DNA of 64,000 nucleotides from Miscanthus floridulus (GCF_019320115.1 NC_089584.1:107401799-107465798), one strand, 5' to 3'. Positions 21,150-33,900 are shown, counted from the stretch's first letter. A program made the numbers and translations. The notes: generated by a model not told the origin, from the sequence alone.

Positions 21150-22480
21150 TATGGCCTCACATCTCCCATGGACGCGTATGCCCAGGGGCTCCGAAGGATG
21201 CCAGCACCGACCCCTCTCACGTCCGAATTTATGGGGATGGCGAGCTATGTTCCCACCTATTTTCTCGACCTCATGGATGACGATGTTGAGAGTGACGGCT
21301 CTAGCATCGGTGACATGGCGCCTAGCCACCGTCCATCCTGGAAGTGCGCTATGGCGTACGCTCTAGTACATCCACTGGTTGTAACGGAGTCCTTGCAGAC
21401 TCACGCCCCTCTGGACCCTCATGCGGAGACCCCTGAGCTCACATGGGAGCACGGTGAGGAATTACGACAACAGTGGCCGCACCAGCCACCGACCACGCCA
21501 GTGCGTTCGGCGCACAACACTGCGCCCCGTGCGCATAAACCGGCGAGCGGCGCCCGGGGTCACGCCCGTCGGGTCCAGCGCAACACCATGAACAGGGGGA
21601 ATGATCCCCCATAGTTTGCTCAGGCCAATCAGAACATTGCCGCAGCGGCAATGCTTCTACGCGGCCTTCCTAAGCCAAACGACCCTTAGGAATAGGTGAT
21701 CCACCGAAACCTCCGAGCACTAGTGGAGACCACCGCCATTCAACAGGCGGAGAGCTCTGTATCACGACACTGACTCACGGCCTCTCTCCCCACTAGGGGA
21801 ATGGGAACGCAGCAGACGAGTCGCTCCACCCGCTCACCGCTATAACCGCTGAGCGTGGCACAAGAGGTCACACATGCGCCTCGTCTTGACTTAACGACCG
21901 CTCTGCACCGACCGCCTGTATATGCGTGGCTCTGGTCGAACCAAGACACATGCAATAGTTACCAAAGTCCTAGCCCTGATAGTCCGGGACCACGGACCTT
22001 TGTCCAATGCCTCCAACGAGCGCTGCTCCCGTCGCGCTCCAATGAAGGCTGAGGTAAAGGCAAGGCCAAGCGCCAAGATCAGGATGAGGGCCCCTCCACA
22101 TAGAAGGGGAAAAAGAATAGAAAAGATTGCTGCCTACTAGCCAACTCCGCATTGGTTGCCATAGCTGATCACACGAGCAAGCAGCCCCAGCAGGACCCTT
22201 CGGGCCACTTCCATGAGCTCATGGAGAGCCCATGCACCAACCACGCCTACCTCGTCAAACACCTCTACAAGGACTGCGAGCTCCTCAAGCGCCTTCTGCG
22301 ACAAGCCGGTGGGCCAAAGGAAGAAAAAGGCACAGAAGCAGTGGCCAAGAAAGGGGGCGTAGCGGACAAGGATCCGGACAACTGAAGGTTGAAGTGATCC
22401 GACCGAACATCTATCGACTAAAGGACGACAACGATGACATTCTCACCAAATGCTTGGAACAGCTATGTCATTTTTCTTCC
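21150..22480 (+). pseudogene. Decayed gag of the Tat-like element
   Basis: Readable blocks lie in shifting plus frames. 21168-21614 covers MDAYAQGL, then a Trp/Glu/Gln-rich helical part. Around 21610-21780 stands FAQANQNIAAAAMLLRG, ending in QQAESSVSRH. 22152-22385 holds FHELMESPCTNHAYLVKHLY and the following DCELLKRLLRQAGGPKEEKG. The last blocks are a conserved gag tail of RIRE2/Zeon-like elements, as I recall. Several stops and frame changes separate the pieces, so no functional gag is made. The protein would have formed virus-like particles in the cytoplasm. Confidence 0.65.
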
Positions 22481-22990
22481 CCTAAAATTTAGTCTTACCA
22501 TTGTTTACTTAGTGTTTGCTCCTATAAGAGCACCCCGACCTAAACACTTTTTGGCCTGGGTCGCTCGGGAGCTCCACGAGGGTACACTACTACCTCTCTT
22601 TTTGTTTACTACCATATGGTGAAACTCCTTCCTACCCAAACAAAAGGGTAGTCCGTTCCTTTAATTTGCCTTACGTAGCTTTGCTTTAAAACATTTTCAC
22701 CGATCGCACCTCGCCTTTACCTACGGTTATGAGCATATAAGCCTCACGGGCCACGCCCCGGACTCCCAAGGTTGTAGCCTATGGGACGAATGGGCAAGTA
22801 CAAAAAAGAAAGAATAAAAAACAAAATTATGCTAAGGGAAAACTAAGGAACGAAAGACACATGCTTCCCCGAACAGAGTGACTCCATCACAAAAAACAAA
22901 ATCGATTGTAGTCATTGAGTACATAGGAACATTTACACAGGGGCTCCCCCATGAACTTAAACTTTTTACATCTACTAAACTACTTATACT
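22480..22990 (+). other. Non-coding spacer of the Tat-like element
   Basis: About 0.5 kb between the gag tail and the antisense ORF region. No motif or ORF of note; partly A-rich near 22800. Confidence 0.6.
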
Positions 22991-22997
22991 TTACAAG

Positions 22998-25900
22998 CTA
23001 TTGGGGCGGCTCGGTGGCATCTGCTATCGGTACGACCGTCGAAGGCACAGGCTGCTCACTCCCCGATGGGACCACATTTGGCTCGGCTGAAGATGGGACA
23101 ACGTCCACTTCTGACCTAGGCTCTATGCCATCCGCAGGCTGGGCAACGTCCTCCCTACGCACGGTTTCGGCCATGTCTTCACGGTGGACATCCATCACCC
23201 ACTATGCAGAGACTTGCTCTGCCACCAACCTTGCGTGCGACAGCAAGTTCTCCCCGAGCAATTGGATATCCTCCGTACTCAAGCCATCGACATACCTGCT
23301 GCAGATAGTGGTGAAGTCTAGGTTCGGGTGGTATGTTGCCACCGAAGTCAACACCCCCGACACTCCGTAAAATAGCCTGCTTGTGATAAGGGCTCGGACA
23401 TCATCTGGGACCTCCGCAAGCTGGACCACAGGTGCGCTAGTACTTGGTGTTGACCCAAAGACCTCTGAGACGACTAGCTGGGCAACACTACGGATGTGGT
23501 CAAGTTCTCCCTCGAGAGCACGTCGCTCTTCTAGGGACTTGGCCAGCTCCTCTACATTCCAACCAAAAGTCGCCTTGACCGTCTTTAGGTCCTGCTCCAA
23601 TGACTTCACCTTTCTGCTCATCTCTAGAAGAAGGGCGGCAAGCTCAAAAACAGGCTGAAGGAACATACCAATGCGGCAAAAAACAGAAAGGGTACGTACC
23701 GAGGCAGAAGTTCTCAAGGGTGTAGAATTCCTCCACCTACTGGGCCACCCGCTCGCGCAGTTGGGCGCTCGCCTCCTCCGTCCCCATCACCCGGCCCCAA
23801 AGCATGAGCACTTCCCGGTCTGCCTTCGACCGGGCCTTCCGCTCAGACTCCAGGGCCTTTCACACCAACTCTAGGGCATTCCACTCCAACACCAAGGCGC
23901 TCCACTCTTACTCAAGGGTCTTTAGGGATTTTTGGAGTGCCGCCTTGGTGTCCGCCAGGAATTTTTGTAACCCCGCCTCGATCTCCGCCTAGCGGGCCTT
24001 CGCCGCCTCAAGCCCTCGCTTGGTGGCGGTCACCTGTTCCGCTACACGCTGCTCCTCCACCCATACCACAGTCACCTCGGGCGCCCGGTCCTAGGACTCA
24101 CGGCGGGCAAACTCTAGCCGATGCTCAAGCTCAGCCATCCGGCATGCTCCATTCAGACGAAGCAGGACTTGTGGGACGACATCTCCTTCAGACCCTATGT
24201 AGACGAAAAGCAAGCATGCTGAGGCACCAAAAAGAGACTCAGAGGTCAAAGACAAATACGGGAAAACTCACCTCTATGGTGAGTTGTAGGTCGACCTTGA
24301 CTAACTGCTGGGCAGACTTAACCCGCTCCTGGGCGTCCTCGAGCTTCACTAATAGGTTGGTGAGTTCGGATTCCATGGCAAGTCCTTTCCCCCCAAGGAT
24401 GTCCTAGAGTTGACACTCCTAGGAATCTCGAAGGACTAACCACACCTTTGCTGGGTCCTCGGGGTAGGGCCACTCTAGGTCACCCTTCGGCAGCCCACCG
24501 AAGGGCCCAGCCTCCGACTGAACCATCATCAGCTCCCGTGATGACACCGATAGCTCCACCATGGCATCCGCCTCAGCGTTGGATGGGATCTCCACCACCT
24601 CAGTTGCACGGACCACCGTCGGGCGTTCTGACTCCATCCTGACCATGTCTCCCCCCGGCGCCTTCAGCTACGACCATGAGGGTGAGCCGTGCAACCCTTC
24701 ACCCGATGAGGCAGGGAGCACGGTCTCCCTCTCCTCTTCCACCATAGCTGGTGGAGGAGGGGCCATGAGAGTTACCTCTAACACAACCTCCGACATCACC
24801 ATCAGGATCACCGCCAATGCTGTCGCCGCCGCCACTACCGTACTAGCAACTGACCCGGGGGGCACCACCCCTGGAAGGGAAGGGTTCACCACCACCACCC
24901 TATTCCCCCCATTGCTCACCACGACATGCTGTAGGGTGGGCCTCCAAACCTCCCACACGAGAGTTGGGGTGATGCTCAACGTTGTCATCACCGCTGCTGA
25001 TAAAAAAGTATAGGTAAATCATACTCCAAAAAGACTCAACAACAAAAGATCGAAAAGAAACAAAAAAAACATACCGGAAGGTAAGAGGCACGACTCTGAA
25101 GCCGAGACCCGACATCGACGGGCCTATAGGGAAGGACCGCTCCTAGGCTATGACCCGCGCCCCCTCAATTCAACCGGGGGCAGAGTCGTCCCAATCGGCT
25201 CCTGCCCGACCTACGGGTCACCATGACCCTTGGCATGGGAAGCCCCGACTAGAGCAGTAGATGGGGCATCCTCTGGCTATGAGTCGCGCGCTGGCACCAG
25301 TCCCGGTGACGCACGAGTGCAAGCTCGCTCCTCAAACCACCCGGCTTGCTCAGCCGCATTTGCGACAGGCGGAGACAAGACCGGCGATGCCACCGAGGGG
25401 CAAGGTGACCGTGTCCGCTTCACCTCCCGTTTGCCGATGGCATTCACGCTCGCCTCATGCTTCCTTAGCTCGAGAACCACCGCGTGCCTCTCTGCCTCCT
25501 ACTCATCACCAGCGAACATCGCCGTAGGGTCACGATGCTCCATCGAGGTCACAACGACCTCCCGACTTTCCTCCTCATAGAAAACCATGTCAACCACATC
25601 TGTGGGATCCCACGACTCGAGCTCAGACTCGATGTCACTCTTATTTTCCCCGGGCTTCACATGCCAGGCAATCTCCTTATACTTCCGCTGAGCCACCTCG
25701 GCTTTCTTCTTCTTCCTGGCATCCGCCGCCTCCTTCTAGGTGGCCTATCGCGCCACACCCTCCGGGCCCTTCGGAAGGTGCGACCAAGACCTATAAGCAT
25801 CAAGCCCCTATGCAATAGGCGACTCAAGATCAAAAAAGCAGGAAAGCAAAGGGGGAAAAGAACACAAAGTAAAGAAAGAGGAGCACGCTAGTTTGGACAC

Positions 25901-26760
25901 CACCGAGGCATTGAGAGGTATGGGCTTTCCCTCGACCTTCTCTTTGGGCTTTAGCTGCAGCACCTGATCGAGGCAACTCCAAACCTCATCATCTGGCAGC
26001 TCCTCTGATGACGCATGATTAGGGTCCGACGGGCCGTCGTACCTCCACATCGGCCGTGACCTCTCCACCAATAGAGCAACCTAGCGGTGGTAGAAGGTGT
26101 GGAACATCCGCACCCCATCAAGGCCACGCCGCATAAGCTTCTAGAGCTCCTCCTCGATGATCTCCACATTCTTCTTCTCCTGGTAGGAATAGCCCCACGA
26201 CCAACTATCCTACTTCTTCGGCCTCCCACCGGTGAACGCTGGGAACGGCGCCTCCGTCAGATTCCTGATATAAAACCACTCCCCGTGCCACCCTCAGTTG
26301 GAATCACAGGGGATGTACGTGGGATACGAGCCTCCCATGCTTGGTTTCCTCTATAGGGTGAAACCCCCCACCGACGTGACCTTGAGCGGATTCCCCACTA
26401 GCAAAGCTCACCCAGAGAACAGCAGCCGAAAGAAATTCTTGTGTGGCTCCATTCTGAGGAAGGCCTCACGGACAGTGACAAAACTGGCGATGTGCAGCAC
26501 CCCCATCGGATTGAGGTGCAGCAACTCTAGACCCCACTCATTGAGGAGTTTGCGTAGGAACCAGTGCGCGAGGTATCCCAACCCGTGCTCATGGAAGGTG
26601 AGAAACGAAACCACCTCTCCGGGCCGAGGTTGCGGAAACTCCTCCCTCCCGAGAGCCCTCTAGTGTGCCACCTCCTTCGGCGGTAGAAACCCCTTCATGG
26701 CAAAGGCCTTCAATACTGACTCCCTCACAGTGGATGACCTCTAGTCCGACATCTCGCTCC
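22998..26760 (-). pseudogene. Antisense ORF region (Transposase_28/PF04195-like) of the Tat-like element
   Basis: Runs opposite to the element's LTRs. From about 26710 downward the minus strand reads FLPPKEVAH, then SFLTFHEHGLGYLAHWFLRK, WGLELLHLNPMGVLHIASFV, MEPHKNFFRLLF and, further on, DEVWSCLDQVLQLKPKEKVEG. These match the style of the domain called putative gypsy-type transposon (PF04195). A coiled-coil segment lies at 23717-23202 (LLLEMSRKVKSLEQDLKT, LEERRALEGELDHIRS). Many stops and frame changes, and probably introns, break it. Such antisense ORFs are known from Tat-lineage elements; their job is unknown. The call rests on recalled similarity. Confidence 0.6.
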
Positions 26761-26869
26761 GGGTTCATGAAAGGATTTGTGAGTTTTTTCCTCTCCCTCG
26801 CTCTCTCCCTTTTCTTTCCTAGGAACCGCCGCGGTTCTCAAAGACACTCTCGGCATGAAGGGAAATGAG

Positions 26870-28095
26870 GGGAGGCGGTGGGTGGGGAACAGATGGAGAA
26901 ACGGGGCAAAAACTTTCTCCCTTCTCCTACTTAAGGAAAAGGGCGCAACAGTTGGGGAAGGCGCACCGATTGGGAAAGTCAAAACGACAGAGCGAAAACC
27001 CCTCTCTCTTTCCCATTAAATGCAGATGAGACGCGCCCTGGCTGATGAGACATGCCCTGACCGACGGAACGACACCTGATCAGATGGGACATGGCCTAGG
27101 TATGGCCCACCACTACCACATGCCAACTACTACCACACGTTGGGCACAAGAACCAAAGCGCCACCACACATAGGCAGCTCTCCGCATCCCTAGGCAGGAC
27201 TTAGAAAAAAACCCAAAATGGGATCTCCGTCAGGGGAGACCATTAGGCTTCCTAAATAGATCGAACGGCTTAGAAAAACATTGAGAGATAGGTAAGGAGC
27301 AAAGGGATGCCCCATGTATACCAACTCCATCATGAATGATGAGCACGGGTCTCGGTCGGACATTTCTGACTAAAGCTCTTCAAACCCCGTCACTCGAAGT
27401 CATCAACATAACACTACCGACCTCTGCTATTTCTGTATAATCATTTTATACATCCATACATGCATTCATTCCATACGCCCATGCCCCCGGACGATTCAGG
27501 CCCTGAACCGCCTGGGGGCTCAGGAACTAAGCCATCGCACGTGCAGCGAAATGCATCACAACGCTCCATGTTGCATCATGGAGCGGTAGTTGCCTCATTC
27601 GACATGAGCAATGACCGATCGGGGTTCGAAGGCTGGCCCATGAAGGGATCAAGGCCACCCCACGTCAAACAGAGCCAGGGGAGAAAACATAGATGAGCCC
27701 CGTGCGGCCCTCGCCTCGTGTGCCCCAAAGTAGACCGGGTCATCTCAACCTTCTTGTTTGATCCTAAACCTCTTGCCAAGCCCACAGAATCTCCATTGAG
27801 GGGAGGCCGTCAAGCCACCCAGGTCGGTCTCTAGAATGACCCAAACATCTACCAGGTTGTAGGTAAAGGAGCAACAAAATGTCATAAGAGGGCTATGGCG
27901 ACCCCATCACGAACGATGGACCCAGATTTCACTCGATCATACCCGTTAGCGAACTCATCGAGCGTGTCACTTGAGCCTGAGCGATCGGGACAAGGGACAA
28001 AACTCAGCCCCTCCAGTTATGAGAAACCGAGGACGGGGTAACACACACAACTCAAACTGATCCCTAGCAAAGCCCAACGGGGCTTGGGGGCTCAA
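26870..28095 (+). other. Non-coding 3' part of the Tat-like element
   Basis: About 1.2 kb with no supported ORF. Contains patches such as CTGGGGGCTC that recur near the polypurine tract. Confidence 0.5.
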
Positions 28096-28376
28096 GACAC
28101 TGCGACCCTGAACTCACCCCATCCATCGGCTATGCTTTGACTGCACACCAAATGCCCAGGTCTGCGACCCTGAACTTGCCCCATCCATCGACTACGCTTC
28201 GACTGCACACCAAACGCCTGGGTCTGTGACCCTGAACTCACCCCATCCATCAGCTATGCTTCAACTGCACACCAAAACACCTGGGTCTACGACCCCGAAC
28301 TCGCCCCATCCATTGGCTACGCTTCGACTGCACACCAAACGCCTAGGTCTATGACCGTGAACTCACCCCATTAGGA
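28096..28376. repeat. 62-63-bp tandem repeat, about 4.5 copies
   Basis: Units begin GACCCTGAACTCACCCCATC and continue through GGCTATGCTT and GACTGCACACCAAA to CCTGGGTCT. Copies start near 28099, 28161, 28223, 28286 and 28348, the last being partial. It lies about 0.45 kb before the 3' LTR of the Tat-like element. Confidence 0.85.
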
Positions 28377-28794
28377 TCCACGAGCTTTGGCTCGCTCGAT
28401 CCCTAAACTAACTAACTAACTAACTACCTTGGCTGCACGGGCTGCACCGACGCCAGGACCCGTGAGCTTTATCTCATCCGATCCCTAAAACTAATTGTCT
28501 CACCCGATCCCACGACACGCATCGGCACCAGGATCCGCGAGCTCTGTCTCACCCAATCCCTAAAAAACCAACTGCCTCGGCTGTGCAACGAAGCCTTGGT
28601 TGATGACTCCATCTCGACTAAAAGGCACGCACACACGCCCGCTAACAAAAACCCCCCGACGATTCTTCTCGAATCGCCTAGGGGCTCGGGGGCTACACCC
28701 ACGGGTGCGCTCACGCGTACCCACTGATAAAACAAAAACCTCCCCCTCTAGCAACACAAAAACTCCCCCAGACGATTCTGCCCAAATCGCCTGG

Positions 28795-28817
28795 GGGCTC
28801 GAGGGCTCGGGGGCTCC
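28795..28817 (+). promoter_or_regulatory. Polypurine tract of the Tat-like element
   Basis: G-rich GGGGGCTCGAGGGCTCGG followed by GGGCTCC directly abuts the TG start of the 3' LTR, the position where plus-strand DNA synthesis is primed. Confidence 0.55.
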
Positions 28818-29884
28818 TGTCGGGTTCATAAACCTGGGGTCCCTCACAGATCAGCTTCCCAACAAAGGCTCGGCCCAAGCAGACAATGCGCTACTCATAG
28901 GGTCGGCCCAAGTATCTAAACAATAGGCCAGAAGGGTGATCCTATCACTGACTGGAAGGTCTGGCCGAGGAGGAGCGGCGCTCATTTTGCAGCTCTGGCC
29001 CACCTTTCCGACCGGAGGGCTCACTTTGGTCTCCAGCCGCCTCTGGACGGCCTCTCTGACCGAAAGGCCTGGCCAAAGCACTACTTCTGACTCCGACCCC
29101 ACATCTTCGACCGGGGTACGCAAAAACCCTGCTCACTGCTCTTCTTCGACTAGCGCAACCAGAGCCAACTAGGACCAACTAACTAACTAACTCCCATACA
29201 GTAAGACTCCCCCCCACATGCCTCTGGGCATCGACAGTGTTGTGGGCACCGGCATTTACCGTATCGAGTGAACATGGTGAAACTCCTCACATGCCTCTAG
29301 GCATCAATAGTATAGCAGGTACCGACATCTACCATACCCAAACCAAATGACGTAGCCTCCCACGTGCATCCAACATCCAACAGTGTCATAGGCGTCTACC
29401 ATCATCTTGTACCCACCGGAGTTGGCAACAAGGCTTAGAAGCATACGTACTCTCTCCCTCTCACTTGTAAGGCCATCTCCTTCATCTATAAAAGGGGATG
29501 CGCTCTCTCCCAACATTCAAGTGATTTCAGATTCATTAGATCGATCAAGTTCACTGGTACACAACCATAGAACCACCAGGTTCGTACCACAAGCACACGC
29601 TTAAACACTTAGCTCATAGCGAAGCTCTTATCGCTCTCGGCCCTTCCGACTAGAGTCTGACCGAACCTCTTGTACTCTCCATCTTTCTCCTTCTCGTTTG
29701 TAACCCTACTGTAAACTTTAAGCACCTAGGCTCAAAAATAAAGTCACCGACCGACTCAAACTAGACGTAGGGCACGTTGCCTGAACCAGTATAAACCATA
29801 TGTTATTGAGTGCTAGGCCACCTCCGATCACAATGTACGATAAAACTACAAATATTTACTTGTTGGTCACTTTCTGCACCGACA
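28818..29884 (+). repeat. 3' LTR of the Tat-like element
   Basis: 1,067 bp. Compared with the 5' LTR it lacks about 170 bp near 29175 and shows an ACTA tandem (CCAACTAACTAACTAACTC) at the gap. Base differences from the 5' copy are frequent, pointing to an older insertion than the Tekay-type element at 45.6 kb. Confidence 0.85.
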
Positions 29885-32800
29885 CCAATTATCATTCATA
29901 TCTATTCCATGTGATAGTAATGTAATAACAACAATAATATATTTTCTATCTCTCGTGAGTGACAGGTAATCACTCGACTTCTACCGAGTCCTATTGCAGA
30001 GCAATCTACACGATCCTAACATACTAGTAGGACTCATATGATAAGGATATATATATATAATATATATGCAAGTGGTTTCATTTAACTCCTTAAAATTTAA
30101 TGTACAAGCATAAAATAAAGTACAGAATAATATGGATTATGCATCGGGGTTTGCCTGGGTAAGATATAACCAAAAGTTAGCATTCCATTATGGCAACACA
30201 ATCATCAGGTACCATCCGTTCTGCTACTTCGATCGACTCCATGATCCATCATTGTTCCTATTATGATATATGTGGATGCAACGCAGAGACGCAATTAATC
30301 AACGGTAATCGTAACTCTTAAAAATATGATTACGCCTCTCAAGCCAACGAGCTAGCTCTAACGACTAACGTACTAGGCTACGTACCACGTTGTTGAGCAA
30401 GGCTTCGTCTGCGGAAAATGTTCTAGTTTTAAAATCCCAAGGTGTTTTGGCTTCTTATTGATTAAATTTATATATTCGAACTAGGGCTCATTTATCTACC
30501 TTATCAAATTAATTATTATGGAACTACAAAAATTACAGTGAACACCTCATAATATTAGGAAGCTACTATAAAATTTCTAGAATTAACACTAGCACTGATT
30601 AATAAAAAAATCTACAATTTTATACCTTAACAATATTCAGCATCTCAATTTAATTAGATAACTCCTGAAAATACTATGAAACTATGTGAACAAGATATAC
30701 TGGCAGATAGATCATGATTTTAGAAACCTAACAAAATTAGTTTCACAATTTTAGGCCAAATACACAAATTTATATTGAATTTACAAGTTTGCTTAGAAAC
30801 TAAATTAGGAAATGCTTTAGAAAAAGAAAAGGGCCGGTGGCAACTAATTTTGCCCAGCAGCCCGGCTTGGCCCAACATGGGATGCGGGCACGCGCAGCAA
30901 GCCAGCCCAGCAACGGCCCAAAGTGGGGAGTCCACGTGTGCGGCTCTTTTGTGAAAGAGACCTTGATCTTTTCTAAAACTACGCCGCCATTTGTTTACTA
31001 TTTCCCTCTCTCTCAGAATAATTCATTTTAACCCCTGGCTTCTTCCTAATTAACCCACGCACGTCCCCGAAGCAGGACACGCGGCGGCGCGGTGAACATG
31101 GGCGCTGAGCGGTCACACTGGCCATCTAGGGTTCGCGCAGACTTACCTAGAGGGTCAATCACAATCCCCGACCTAAGCGGCTACGTTGGGTGGTGGTTGG
31201 GAGCTTAACGGTACACTATCGAAGCCTAGCCTCGACGATGGTAGAACCGAGCGGCGACGTGACTATTTCAACGGCCTAAGGCACTATCGGGGTGGTGGAG
31301 ATAGCGGGTAAGCACCAGTTGCTCATCGGAATTCATGCTTCGGTGGCGGTTGAGGCAGAGGAGTGCCGAGGTGACCTGGCCACGTGCGCGTAGTGATATC
31401 AGCGGTGCTCCAAGATTGACTCCGATGCAACAGGTCCTCACTCACGTCGTTCCTGGTCAAACAAAGATGAGCAACAACACGAGGGGACCAAGGTGAGCTC
31501 ATAGGAACAACTAGTTGAACCCCTATCGAGGGGTAGGGCCTTACCCCAAGTCATGCTCTATTTTAGAGGCGTGATGACCGATGGCTGTGGAAACACTAAA
31601 TTCATTCACGCCGAGGCACGGCAAAGCCTCGATAGGGGTCGCCTGGCTAGTCGACCCCCTAGGCTACTTGCTGGTGCAAGGAATTGAACTACGATGCTTT
31701 GAGCTAAGCGAATCGAGAGGCAGAGCGTACAATGCTCCTGCTGTGGTCATGTCGTGGAGAGCACATGAGTGAGCTCGAGTGGATTAAGACGGCGGCTTCG
31801 ACCGATAGCTGTAGCAAGAGCATGTGCGCACAGGTGACAAGACCAGGGAGAGCTTGGCATGACATGCTTGAATTGGAGTGGCCAGACCTGAGTAGGTCGC
31901 ACCGGCATTGGCTAGTGGGGCGGGACAGGGAAATGTCTCATCACCACGGTGACCGGGGTCATCGATCTAGATGCGGTGGCTGCGCCACATGCCCAGAGGC
32001 TCGACGCGGTAGGTAGGACGAAGGGTGGGGCGAGCGCCATGTCATTAAGATGGCGATCGCCGCAGCTCCGCCATGCCCCCCCCTGCATGGCTCGGTGGCT
32101 GAACGTTGGCTCGCGTAGACCGCGGTAGTGGGACTAGACCACCGCCAGCAGGGTCGGCCCACACAAGGCCTGGGCACAGCGCGGCATTGGCCTAGCGCAC
32201 GCGTGGGCCGGCGGCCATGGCTTGGTTGTGACGTGACCTCGACGTCAACCATGCTGTGCCCATGGTGACCACGAACACAGTCCGAACGGCTGCCCTAGGT
32301 GACTTGCACATGTTTTAAAGCGTAGCAAAAGTTACTCACGATCACAGTTGGGGTTCAACTATCTCTCATATCGTAAAGTCCACATTGCCAACGACCTAGC
32401 AACGCCATCACCATGACTAGAGAGCAACCAGGGAAGGAGATAGATGGATGCCAATATGAGCTCGTCGGGCTGAATGTTAGTTCACGAACAGAGCGCCCAC
32501 AACATGATTTCACACGTGTTTTAACGACGTTTGAGCAATTTTAAAGGAGGGCAACACGACGTACAACACACCCACGACCCACACCATACCCAAGTACTTA
32601 CTTAGAAGCAAACAACAATTCCAAAACATGAAACTAGTGTTTAAGTATTTTAGTTAGAACTTAAACGTCAAAATAGCATTGTCTACCACCCTTCCATACT
32701 TAGAAACTTTAAGGGTTTTCAGTTGGGACTAAGTAGCCATTAACTCTTTTGTTACAATTTTTAAAAGGTCTAAACCTTGTTAACTTCAACCAACAAATAC

Positions 32801-33339
32801 TTCATGCAATAGTCCATACCTTATACTAACCCATAAGAGCAAAATATTTAAGCACCGTTTAACTATTTTGCTCAATATAATTTGCCAAAAATAGTATTTT
32901 AACAATAGTTCAAGTGTTTGCCGACTTAATGAAAAGAGCTTATCTTAACGTCAAATTTGATTTTTAAGCTCCCAAGAGCACTAGTTAACACCATTTATTT
33001 TTCACAAATTAAAGTTGCATCTTCAACTACAACACTTGCTCGTCATCTTTACTTAAGTATTACACACAAGTTATATTTTATTTTTGTTTATATAAATTAT
33101 TTCTCGTGCCAAACAATTAAAACGACTTATCACATGTTTCTTATTAGGATTTTCATTAGCACTTTTCATGCACCAAGTTAACTTGGATATTTATTTGAGT
33201 CCACAAAAGTGAGTCACATAGGATTCGCTCATCATTTTACGTGCATTATAAAATTTAAAAACCCGAACACTTGCTTGGCTAATTTCTCTCGGACCTAAAT
33301 CTCGGTGCTAAGCAAGCTCGTAATACCAGGGGTGTTACA
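29885..33339 (-). repeat. Old solo LTR, right part
   Basis: Continues the host LTR after the Tat-like insertion. It begins at landmarks homologous to 46840 on (AGGTAATCACTCGACTT versus AGGTAGTCACCTGACTT), has a GC-rich block at about 31030-32300 and ends GGTGTTACA. Short ORFs in the GC-rich block show no domain. Confidence 0.7.
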
Positions 33340-33344
33340 GATGT

Positions 33345-33700
33345 TCATATGTTTCACACATATGTTGCAACAATATATTCTAAATGTTTCAGTTGTTTCA
33401 GTCTTATACTACAGTAAGTGTTTTTATGTTGCAAGTTGCATGCGTTTTTATCTGATGTTGCATATGTTGTAAGTGTATGTTCTAGATGTTTCATCCGTTT
33501 TCAAGTGTTTCATGTTGCACATGTTTATGTTGTTAGGAGAGTCAAAGGGCGCAAGGAATGATGGTGGCATGGCACGAGCATTGGGTATTGATGGGGTGCG
33601 GCGAGCTGGGGGTCGATGGACGAGGCACGCGGTGCGTCGGTGTCCTGCGGACGGGACGTGCTGGGGCCACCGGTCGGGGCGCGGCGAGGGCAGGGTGCGT
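33345..33700. repeat. TGTTGCA/TGTTTCA repeat tract, right part, with GC-rich end
   Basis: Resumes the tract broken at 11476: ATGTTGCAAC, GTTTCAGTTGTTTCAG, TGTTGCAAGTTGCATG and TTTCATGTTGCACATG between 33345 and 33535. It then passes into a GC-rich segment (33540-33700), as the left part does in mirror order at 10265-11290. No coding evidence. Confidence 0.55.
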
Positions 33701-33900
33701 GTCATCCCATTTAATGTCCACGAAACTTCCATAACATTCATTGGAGACTTCATTGCATCTAGACATCGCAAGCATAAAAACCATAATTTTCACATGAGCT
33801 AGTGGACGGTTTTCATGACATTAATTAAGATATCAAGTAAGCAAAATGCTGATGTGGCATTGAAATTAAAGATATGAGATAAAGGAAATAGCTTCTTCTT

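Larger units (their letters stand above)
12688..29884 (+). mobile_element. Non-autonomous Tat-like Ty3/gypsy retrotransposon (split by a copia element)
   Basis: Two LTRs start TGTCGGGTTCATAAACC and end CTGCACCGACA. The 5' LTR is 12688-13778 plus 20542-20681 and the 3' LTR is 28818-29884. Target duplications are TCAAT (12683-12687) and CCAAT (29885-29889), one change apart. The internal region (20682-28817) has gag remnants on the plus strand, an antisense ORF region on the minus strand and long non-coding stretches. No protease, reverse transcriptase or integrase was found, so it must have relied on another element. Layout and sequence style match RIRE2/Zeon-like Tat-lineage elements of grasses (family knowledge). 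It inserted into the older solo LTR. Confidence 0.8.
11477..33339 (-). mobile_element. Old Tekay/Del-type solo LTR holding two nested retrotransposons
   Basis: It starts TGTAGCAGAACC and ends GGTGTTACA, the same ends as the LTRs of the young Tekay-type element (TGTGGCAGAACC and GGTGTTACA), in the same orientation. Flanks are TATGT (11472-11476) and GATGT (33340-33344), a target duplication with one change. Once the nested insert (12688-29884) is removed, 4.67 kb of LTR remain (11477-12687 plus 29885-33339). Landmarks fall in the same order as in the young LTR: the CACCTACAAC block, CACAGGCGGAA, the GCATCGGGGTTTGCC block, a GC-rich middle and an AT-rich end. No internal region or second LTR was found, so it is best read as a solo LTR, much older than the 45.6-kb element. 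Confidence 0.75.

Noticed and set aside
24561..25013. 150-codon plus-strand ORF
   Set aside because: It is the shadow of the antisense coding region of the Tat-like element; Thr/Ala/Pro-rich with no domain.
28096..28376. CRISPR-like array
   Set aside because: Units of 62-63 bp are contiguous tandem repeats without unique spacers, in a plant retrotransposon.
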